A stretch of 64,000 nt of DNA, taken from positions 45,195,065-45,259,064 of the forward strand of contig NC_085141.1 in assembly GCF_024139115.2 (NCBI RefSeq), written 5' to 3'. A program made the position numbers and the translations under genes. How positions within the stretch are numbered: the first letter of the stretch is position 1; the number at the start of each line of letters is the position of its first letter. The notes under the pieces were generated by a model. That model saw only the letters and a list, made by a program, of their open reading frames with translations, searched no databases and was not told the origin of the DNA. This DNA is from Armigeres subalbatus. Lineage: Eukaryota > Arthropoda > Insecta > Diptera > Culicidae. Of the stretch, positions 53,412 to 61,870 are shown piece by piece.

Positions 53412-54055
53412 GTAAGAACGTTGGGATTGCGAACGCGGTGACAAGGTGAGAGTGATGGACGCGCACGCCCCAAAGCACGAAAACCCGCGTGGATGCGACG
53501 TCTGGAGACCCGCATCGCCACACTGCGGTCAAAGGTTGGTAGATTAACACAGTACAAGCAGGGGAATCGATCAACCAGGCTAGTTCGGAATGTTGCTGAA
53601 ATTGTGAAACCCACAGAACTCCGTTCACCGAGGCGAAAATAACTGAGATCCTCGACACCCATGTACAGCGGTTGAGTGCTCTTGCTAAACGATTGCGACG
53701 TTATGGAGAATGTTCGAAGAGGAAGGAGCAAAATCGAATGTTCAACATCAACGAAAGGGAGTTCTACAACCACATCCGAAACGACAAAGCCGACTATGGC
53801 GAGGGCCTTCCGGAGATTGGAGAAGTCACGCAGTTTTGGTCCAATCTATGGGAGAACCCCGTCACACACAACGGCGATGGGGTGTGGATGGCAGAAGAAG
53901 AGCAATATTGTGGTGGAATTGGAGACATGACCGCTATCAACGTGACCGCCCAAGACATACGTGAGGCTACTCGGTATACCAGGAATTGGGCTGCACCAGG
54001 ACCCGATTTTGTGCATAATTTCTGGTATAAAAAACTCACAACGGTCCACAACTCC
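53412..54055 (+). pseudogene. LINE fragment trapped in the satellite units
   Basis: The fragment encodes MRRLETRIATLRSKVGRL, then a one-base frameshift near 53640, then LSALAKRLRRYGECSKRKEQ, MFNINEREFYNHIRND, TQFWSNLWENPVTHNGDGVW and NWAAPGPDFVHNFWYKKLT, the region before and at RT entry of a non-LTR element. The clade is uncertain. It starts and stops abruptly inside a repeat unit: the unit resumes as CCTGAAAAATGAGTGAG at 54056. Confidence 0.75.
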
Positions 54056-54150
54056 CTGAAAAATGAGTGAGAATTTTGTATGTATTTCTTATGTAAAAAA
54101 CCCAGATTTATCCACCTAGCGGTGATGGTGCCTTTCTCGTTCGTTCAAAA
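54056..54150. repeat. Satellite unit remainder followed by a second family head
   Basis: CCTGAAAAATGAGTGAGAAT continues the interrupted unit. At 54099 a new head ACCCAGATTTATCCACCTAG with GCCTTTCTCG (54131) begins. Decayed unit traces follow at 54360-54480. Confidence 0.65.
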
Positions 54151-54198
54151 GGTTTGGAAAAATCTAAAATAACACCAATATGTGTTAAGAAAACTATT

Positions 54199-54300
54199 TT
54201 GAGCTTTTTGGTGGGATGTCTTCACTTGGCAAAAGACGAGTTTGTACAATCCCATTTAATTCCACCATTGGGATTGTACAAACTCGTCTTATGACAAGTG
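54199..54300. mobile_element. Copy C of the CACTTGTCATAAGACGAG family, near-palindrome
   Basis: CACTTGGCAAAAGACGAGTT (54223) and its inverse ending at 54300 flank a short centre (CCATTTAATTCCACCATTGGG). The outer arms pair for about 33 bp. Confidence 0.65.
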
Positions 54301-55489
54301 ACCAATATGGTTTGGTCTTATTTTTCATATTTGTTTATAGGCATAACAAAATTTCTCGCCAAACGCAACTTGTTGCAAACAAAACGAATGAGCATAAGTG
54401 CAAAAAATGGCATTTAATTTTGTAGTTTTAAAATTAGTATTTTCGCCATAACTTCTGACCCAATTGTACGATCCAGCCAAGTTTCCAGGGGCGTCTCGTG
54501 GACTTTTGGTACACCTGTTCTACCACCCTGCTAAAAAAAATGTATCAAGCTGTTTTGTATGAAAGTTGTGCGTTTAATCTAATATTACAATCTTTTCTTG
54601 TACAACTCAACCAAATATTAGAGAAGAGAAAAAATCATGTAGAAAGGATTCACAAAACAATAAACAACTTATTAATTTCTTTTGTTCCAAAAATCTTTTA
54701 AATTAGGATGCACTTAAAATTTTAAACTTTCGCAAGTCGTCCGAAATTTAAGAGATCTTTCAAATCGGCTTTTCCGCCATTCGGGGTACACGGGACTTAT
54801 CGCCGCTAATATTTAAACTCTTACATATTTTGTTGCTATGAAAGAAATGTTATTAACCATTATTAGTATAATTGTTTGATGCGACCCCAGATTGTGACGA
54901 CCAATGAGTCACATTTAGAAGCTGTTGTCACATTTAGAAGAAATGTTTTCCAGTTATTTAATTTTTCAAATTTAGTGAATTTAGTTTTCTCTATATTGAT
55001 TGATTCTGAGTATTCGTAAAAAAGCATTATTTGATGTCTCTTTTGAAAAATCAAACATTAATTTAATATTGTTTTTGATGCATATTCATCAGGAGAAAAA
55101 ATCGGAGTATGATATGAGAACGAAAGCGTGCGCGCGCCTTTCGGCAAAGCACAGCCCGACACTTCGACCGAGTCTAACCGAAAGTACCTCGCGTCGTTGA
55201 TTGTTCTTGCAGCGCGTCGAACGGGTTGGACTCCTGCGCAGCATAGCAGATCTTGCATCTAAATGTGCTTATATTAGTGTACATAGTAGTTAGGTTATCA
55301 AATTTTAAAAAACACTAGCGCCTCCTGAAGGCCGTCATGATACATATATTTAAAAAATTAAGTAACAACATAATAATAATAATAATAATAATTAAAATCG
55401 AAGTTGGAGGGCCAAGCCGGCCGATCACTGTACATGTTAAAAATAATTGTAGAACAAAAAATGTTTACGAAGAATTTTACTACTATAAG
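54301..55489. other. Unassigned; includes an (AAT)n tract
   Basis: Traces of the satellite family persist to about 54480. After that no feature is recognised except (AAT)n at 55370-55393 and a GC-rich patch at 55110-55240 without a domain. Confidence 0.35.
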
Positions 55490-55642
55490 GCTTGCTGACA
55501 TTTAATCATCTTTCTCTTGCACGCGCACAGAGTGAATAGGTTTTGTTTTCATCGGGAAACGCTTCCGAAGCGTTTCCCGATGAAAACAAATCCTATCTTT
55601 CCCATGCGCTTGAAAGAGAAGGGTGAGTAAACGTCAGCAAGC
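55490..55642. mobile_element. 153-bp foldback with a near-perfect central hairpin
   Basis: The ends are GCTTGCTGAC and GTCAGCAAGC. The core GTTTTCATCGGGAAACGCTT pairs with its exact inverse around a single central base near 55570. The outer parts pair with some mismatch (CTTTCTCTTGCACGCGC against GCGCTTGAAAGAGAAG). Confidence 0.8.
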
Positions 55643-57932
55643 TCTATTACTACTAGTAGAGCGTCCGCCTCGTGCGAAATTAAACGTACTCGAACTATTT
55701 AAATAATTTTAAGAAAATAGAAATAAGAATATATATTAAGTTTTCATCACTGCACTACAAGTTGTATTTTATGTAACTTCACTTTTTGATACACACCTTA
55801 GAGAAACTTTTAAAAAAATAGCTGTCGCACTGAAGCTGGCTTCTACTCTTCAGCCAAGTTAAAATAGAAATGGCCGAGCAGTTTCAGAAGCACATATTAG
55901 TTCCTCAAATTTGCGTAGTCATAGCTTTAGAATAATTGAAATTTACTAATACATTCATATTATTTTTAGACGAGTTTTATAGTATTACTTTGAAGCTAAA
56001 TAATTTCTCTCAGGATTTCCAAAGAAGTACAATGGCAAATTTTCATAGAAATGATGTTCAGATAGTATTTTTGTAGCAGAGAACAGTCATCATGGAACGC
56101 ATCTCTTTTCAATTTCATTTCCGCCATCAGCCTTACGGCTTGCACAGTGTCACCGTGGTCTACTTAATATTGGGTACGAAACAAGCTATTTCGGCGGAAT
56201 ACAAGTGTCATTCCCGTGCATATTTTAACTAAAAAGTGTTCGCAGCAATTATGATAAATAATGGAAGCAATAAAATAACTTTTAACTCGTGGTTGGCTCG
56301 AGCAAAATGTTTCCTTTTTGAACGCTCAACCACTAAAATCCTTTCCCTTGTCACGATACATCTGCTAACCACACGATGCTTCTATTCTACCACCAAAAAG
56401 TGTCCCTCCGGGTGATCTCCGAAAATAATTAAATATTTCGTTCGGGCAATGAAACCCGAACATAAGGCTTAGTGTGTTCATTATGGTTTTCTCTGTTTCA
56501 TTCCGGGCGCCCAGCAGGGACCAGGGAGAACCGTGCTCGGGACACTCGAGATAGTTTATGAGACGGACTCTGTATCAATATTTGAGACCCGACGTCCTGT
56601 AGCCGTTCTCCGGTGCCCCCGATACTCCCAAGTGGTATTAATATTGCACGAAAACAGAAACTGAGTCGAGTTGGGACATGCCTCCGAACAACACTGAAGA
56701 ACCGACCGACAAGTGTGCGAATAGCCACAAATCCACAACTTCTGGTGCATAAATTCCTCCATTGTCCGATTAGTTTGTGGTACTGCATTATTAATGTTAT
56801 TAGTTTTGAATGGGACTTGTTTCGCTCTAGTTTTTCCTTTTTCGATGGCATAAGGCACTCCCCGCACGGTCTCAGTGTACCACAAAGAGGCATCAGTGCT
56901 TCAATTATGGACCAGTGGTAGCCAATTTACCTTTGACCCTCGAGTAGCATACGGAAATTTATTTCTTTTGTATTTTAGCACAATAATAATGTGACTCACG
57001 ATCAAATACTTTATTAATCAAATGAAAATTGGATCGCAAAGTATGCTAAGCACTCATCTACATAATTCAAAAATGCAAAAGTGGTCCGCTTGTTTGACAA
57101 GGCTGAGGATTACTGCCACAAAGCAATGTTTCTCCTGATGAGTGCAGTGTTTCGTCTTTTCGCTTGGTTGGATATCAGTGAGTTTGAGTCAGTATGATCT
57201 CGACATTATTGTGGCCTCTGGGGAGGAGCATATTTTTGCCATCTTCGTGGCCGGCCGTACCGAACTGTGCGGTGGCAGGCACTTTCTGGAGCTGTCCAAC
57301 CAAGCGAACACGAATCGGAAGCAAACAACCTTCGACCCGACGGAACAGGATGTCACTGGTTTTTTTTTCTCTGCCGACTGGGCGCTGTACAGGGATAGTG
57401 TAGAACAGGAAAAGTTGAACAATTCGGTGTTGTTTTGCAGTGGACAGAGAATACGAAGCACAAACCGCACAGTTCCGTGACACACAGGAAACTGTAGTCG
57501 GAGTGCAACGCAATTCTTTATAGGAATATGGGGTGGGGGGTTGTTTCCGAGTAGATAATGATAATTTGCAACTTCATAATGGAGCAATGCGTCCCAGGAG
57601 TCGCACAGGAGAGATTGGACATCTCCTTGAACTTCCTGAACTGTGCGTGACATAATCGCATATTCCTAATAAAATGAAATCTTATTAGAGTCATGTCCGT
57701 TGAATCATTCCGGGATATTGAAGAAACATAATAGGGTAAAATATATCTTCAAAGTTGTAACCAGGAATAGAAAAAATCTAATTTTCTGAAAAGCGTGGAT
57801 TAATAATGCCCACGTGGGAGGGAGACTCAGATTATAAAAAAATATGAATGTCAATGCAGACCTAATTTTAGTTGTCATGAAATGTCACCGCGGACCTAGC
57901 CGCAAATAAAAAATGGGGAGTATCGATACTGG
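55643..57932. other. Unassigned, probably single-copy region
   Basis: No repeats or credible exons were recognised over 2.3 kb. Overlapping frames at 56498-56921 and 57142-57653 on both strands have no recognisable domain. Confidence 0.3.
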
Positions 57933-58135
57933 TAAAGCTATGTCCATTTAGAATCCGGAATCATTTATTGTATTGCAGCGGCACGGAAAGTGACCGCTGC
58001 AAGAATTCTTTTACAGCGGTTTGTCTACCTAGGCGCTCACTTGCTGTGGTATAAATTTTACGATGTTTCGGGCAGCGAGTCAAAAATTATTCCAGATGGA
58101 AGCCGATAGGAGAGAAAAGAATCTGCACACCCACG

Positions 58136-58345
58136 TTGATAATCCTGCTCATCGGCGATGGAACCTACGTCAAAATGGATTTCGGACAGCTTCCTAGCCA
58201 AAAATTCTACATGGCGACGGCACGAGGAGTAGTTCCTGCGAAGTTTAAATTTGCTTTTTGGACAAACTTGCAAAAAAAAAAACAGATGATTTTGGCAAGG
58301 GATATGCAGCTGTGGAGCAAAGACCTAAGTGTTTGTGACGAATAA
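58136..58345 (+). pseudogene. Mariner transposase, catalytic domain part 1
   Basis: The frame reads GDGTYVKMDFGQLPSQKFYM, matching the DDET-like block of D37E mariner transposases with the first catalytic aspartate (GDGTYVKMD). The frame is then degraded (an A-run near 58270) and continues in other frames as VTNKTMDSKLYKEEYL at 58348-58395. The N-terminal DNA-binding half is not seen. Confidence 0.75.
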
Positions 58346-58395
58346 GACGATGGACTCGAAGCTGTACAAGGAGGAATATCTCAAAAAAAAACCTT

Positions 58396-58716
58396 TCATA
58401 AAGCCCAGCCCAGTTTTGGCCAGATTTGGCGAGTTGCCACTACAGCCGGGAAGTCATCCAGTGGTACCGCGATAATAACGAAGATTTCATCGATAAAATA
58501 TATCCACGCAACTGCCCACAGCTCCGGCCCATCGAGACATTTTGGGCAGTAATGAAGCGGAAGCTTAAGAAAAGTGGAAAAACAGCTCGGGACGCGACTC
58601 AGATGACCAAAATGTGGAACAAATGTGCCAAAGAAGTTGCCTTCGGAGGTGTGCAACTTTTGATGAGAGGAATAAAGAAGAAGGTGCGAATTTTCACTAG
58701 AAACAAATGGAAATGA
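58396..58716 (+). pseudogene. Mariner transposase, catalytic domain part 2
   Basis: It encodes FWPDLASCHYS with the second catalytic aspartate and NCPQLRPIETFWAVMKRKLK with the glutamate. There are 36 residues between them, one short of the D37E spacing, consistent with a small deletion. It ends with TGA at 58714-58716. The family is known from mosquitoes. It is broken by frameshifts, so it is not active. Confidence 0.8.
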
Positions 58717-58847
58717 TTTGTATCATATTTTTTCTCAAAGTACAGTAAATTACCTTTGTTTTGATGTATTAATCTTATTTGTACGTCAATCCGTTACCGA
58801 GATACAGATGATTTTATTATTCCGGATTCTAAATGGACATAGCTTTA

Positions 58848-60440
58848 ATTTATATTGAATTATATTGAACATTGTCTAACAATATTTGAAACGACCGTCG
58901 TTGAACAAAAAAAAAGCTTAAATAATACAATCAAACTGTGAAACTCGTTTGAAAATGGTGTCTATCTGGTGTCTAAATATTATATAGAGAAAAGGGAGAC
59001 GTTTAGGGTATATAACACTCCAGGCAAACAGTAGACAAAAAAATACGTATTTAACAATAGAGGGAGGTGCGTTTTTGTAAGACATCCCGGTTACAATCAG
59101 GGGTCGATAAAATATTATTTTACTCCGAAAGGAACGCAATCCCCTAATGCTAATTTCAGTGATGTATGAACAACCAGATTGCGGTAGGGCGCAAACGTCA
59201 AACACAAGCAAAAATCGGTGGCCGATTGACAACCTACAAAAAACTGAATCCACCGGTTAAAAGGTGAACGATAGAACAGGGGAGTTAGTGGGAAATCTGT
59301 ATCTTTACGCCAATAGTTTACTCTACATATTACTTTATAAGATTTAACTGTGGGGTCTGAAAGAAATCTATTTTAACCTTAGACAGCGTCTTACTCGAAA
59401 ATACGGGACAGTGTGTAGAATGAAAATTTCCAAATCAGTTGCCTAACAAACTCATGAAAGATTTTGAACGCCAATAGCACCGTTCCGTTATCTTTCAACA
59501 AGTTTTCGAGATGTTTATGTATAAAATCGACTCAGTAAGAGTGTGGAATTTTTCCCATGTTATCAAATTTTCCATTATAAAATTAGATAACTAAAAAATT
59601 AGCATAGGATAACTGCAAAACAAAAGTAAAAAGGAAAATTAGGTGATTCAAATATAAAAAAAAAACAAAAAATGGACAATTGGAAATTTGGAAAACTAGT
59701 TTATAAGATCAAATTGGAAAATTTTGAAGCAAAAAAAAAGACCTTAAATGACTTAAATTTAAAAACTAAAAATTAAACTCAAGTATTTAAAAATAAAAAA
59801 ATAAAAATTTCGGCATTTAAAAAAAATCTTGATTAAAAAAATCTGTGAAGCGTTCGTTGTCCAACCCTGGATCCATGAAAAAAGCAATGATGTTTAAAAG
59901 AGATTTTTTGCTTTACAACTTCCGTCTTTTCGCACTCGTTTTGAAATTCACCTGAAAAGAAAACTAAAACACATTTGTCACCCTGAATAATCCATCCTGG
60001 CGAACCGGTTCTTGAAGTTTCTTCAAAATGCTTCATATTGAGCTTTAAAAGTTTTATTTTGAACCAACGACAGCGATCTATGCAATTTCAGAATAATTTA
60101 AAATTAATCAAAATATCGATACCAATTAATACCGCTAAAAAGGTTAAAGCATTATGATTTTCCAACGATCTACTTTATCGATCTTTCAAAATGTTCGAAA
60201 AAAAAACAATTTTTTAAGATACTTCAGAGGATCATCGAGAGATTTCTTAGACGCAGATTTTTTTTCAAATGTATTTGCTTAATCGTAAATCAAACCTGGA
60301 AGAACGAATAATGTAGATCTTAGGCATAAGACCACACTGTAGATTTTATTAGGATTAGCTGTATTGCACATTCTATGCCATATAATTTTATTTCAAATAT
60401 ATTTAATATGTAGGGGAATTATTTTCTTACACTTTCTTCT
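58848..60440. other. Unassigned A/T-rich sequence
   Basis: No feature recognised. A-rich low-complexity runs occur at 59600-59830. Confidence 0.35.
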
Positions 60441-60443
60441 AAA

Positions 60444-60703
60444 AAGACAAGAAGATAACAAGACAACAAGACAAGAAGACCAGAAGACAAGAAGACAAGA
60501 AGACAAGAAGACAAGAAGACAAGAAGACAAGAAGACAAGAAGACAAGAAGACAAGAAGACAAGAAGACAACAAGACAGCAAGACAAATAGACAAGAAGAC
60601 AAAAAGGCAAGCAGACAAGAAGATAAAAAGACAAGAAGACAAGAAGACAAGAAGACAAAAAGACAAGAAGACAAGAAAACAAGAAGACAAGAAGACAAGA
60701 AGA
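60444..60703. repeat. 8-bp microsatellite (ACAAGAAG)n
   Basis: The unit ACAAGAAG repeats about 32 times with few changes. The apparent ORFs on both strands (KKTRRQED octapeptide repeats on plus, SSCLLVFL on minus) follow from 8 bp x 3 = 24 bp and are not genes. Confidence 0.95.
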
Positions 60704-60770
60704 ACTACATGTATTGAACGGCTACTCAGACTTACAATTTTTAAAACGAGTTGAGATGAGCAGGGAGGGG

Positions 60771-61600
60771 GGCAGCAAGGACTATGTCCAAGGGCTTGAC
60801 GACCCCTCCCTAGGCCATCTGCAAGTTGTGGCGCCTGCCTAGGATGTGGTCGGGTTTGATAGTGGGCCCGCCAAAGCGACCGTGTGCCGCTCAAAGCGCA
60901 CAAGCTCAAGTCCTGGTGTTAGGTGGGACGCTAAACAGCCATGACACGACGGCCCTCCGACTAGACAGAAGGTTTGCGAAGGCCCAATAAGCCGCCTTTA
61001 AAAACAACCATAACGAACGACATAGACGATAATACGACTCGATACAATCGGCAACGACCTAGGCGACGAATAAAGGATCACGATTGGAAGCTTGGAACAT
61101 GGAACTGCAAGTCGCTAGGCTTCGCAGGTTGCGACAGGATGATCTACGATGAATTACACACCCGCAACTTCGACGTCGTAGCGCTGCAGGAGATTTGCTG
61201 GACAGGACAGAAAATGTGGAAAAGCACGTGGAGGAGGCGAATGATCCACGAGTTGCATGAGCTGCTGGGAGGACCATCCATCATTCACACCGCGAAAATC
61301 GGACGACTGCGGTGGGCCGGGCACGTAGCTAGAATGTCGGACAGTAATCCGGTGAAAATGGTTCTCGACAATGATCCGACGGGCACGAGAAGGCGAAGTG
61401 CGCAGCGGGCAAGGTTGATCGATCATGTGGAAGATGACTTACGTACCCTCCGTAGACTGCGTGGACCGAGCCGCGTGGAGAAGACTCTTACAGGCCACTT
61501 CGGCCTTAGTCTGAATAAAAAAAATCGTGACGCATTGGGGCGTAAAGCTGTTTGTAATATTTGATTGGTTGAACTAAGAGTACCACTTCCTGTTTTGTCG
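60771..61600 (+). mobile_element. Internally deleted RTE-clade LINE
   Basis: It has a 5' region from about 60771, a fused ORF 60974-61564 joining the start of the endonuclease to the C-terminal end of the RT protein, and then a short 3' part. The 5' 40 bp resemble the start of the R1-clade element at 49064. The 3' end is not fixed. Confidence 0.7.
60974..61564 (+). CDS. RTE-clade fused ORF: endonuclease start joined to RT C-terminus
   Basis: The 196-codon frame starts at ATG 60974, and residues about 40-75 read WKLGTWNCKSLGF, then NFDVVALQEICWTG, the first two conserved blocks of an APE-type endonuclease (the catalytic N and E). At about residue 78 it passes to WRRRMIHELHELLGGPSII and LRWAGHVARMSDSNPVKMVL, the RTE C-terminal end. 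The remaining endonuclease and the whole RT core are missing. The join is in frame and the protein ends with a normal stop. It cannot have enzymatic activity but could have moved in trans. Confidence 0.75.
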   Translation: MRRPNKPPLKTTITNDIDDNTTRYNRQRPRRRIKDHDWKLGTWNCKSLGFAGCDRMIYDELHTRNFDVVALQEICWTGQKMWKSTWRRRMIHELHELLGGPSIIHTAKIGRLRWAGHVARMSDSNPVKMVLDNDPTGTRRRSAQRARLIDHVEDDLRTLRRLRGPSRVEKTLTGHFGLSLNKKNRDALGRKAVCNI

Positions 61601-61870
61601 GGTAACTTTATGCAGTATATGCCTTGCGAGGCTAGGCCTGCACTCTGTGTACTACATAACCGTTTTCCTCTTCGTAATATCTCATTGTTCCTGAGTTGTC
61701 GTCCATTGAAGTGAAGCTACTTGGTGCGGTTGATCAATTTGGATTTGGAGAGACACTACTTGTTTCTCCGGGTAAATTAGAATAGTATATGCCTGGCGAA
61801 GGCACGGCAAATGCTGGGTAAAGCGTACCATTGGTACTTCGCGTACCTGAAGGAATAAAATAGACCCCAT
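61601..61870. other. Spacer between two RTE elements with a diverged direct repeat
   Basis: GTAACTTTATGCAGTATATG (61603) and GTAAATTAGAATAGTATATG (61771) start two similar stretches of about 40 bp. No gene. Confidence 0.4.

Larger units (their letters stand above)
57933..58847 (+). mobile_element. D37E-type mariner relic with intact terminal repeats
   Basis: A 27-bp terminal repeat beginning AAGCTATGTCCATTTAG is present at 57935-57961 and, inverted, at 58819-58845. TA is at both borders (57933-57934, 58846-58847). At about 0.9 kb the element is shorter than a complete mariner of about 1.3 kb. It retains only the catalytic half of the transposase. Confidence 0.88.

Noticed and set aside
57142..57653. 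Overlapping ORFs of 112 and 154 codons on both strands
   Set aside because: No recognisable domain in either, no splice signals tested, and both strands open over the same bases, which suggests chance.
60364..60717. Lys/Arg/Glu-rich repeat ORF
   Set aside because: Produced by the 8-bp (ACAAGAAG)n microsatellite.
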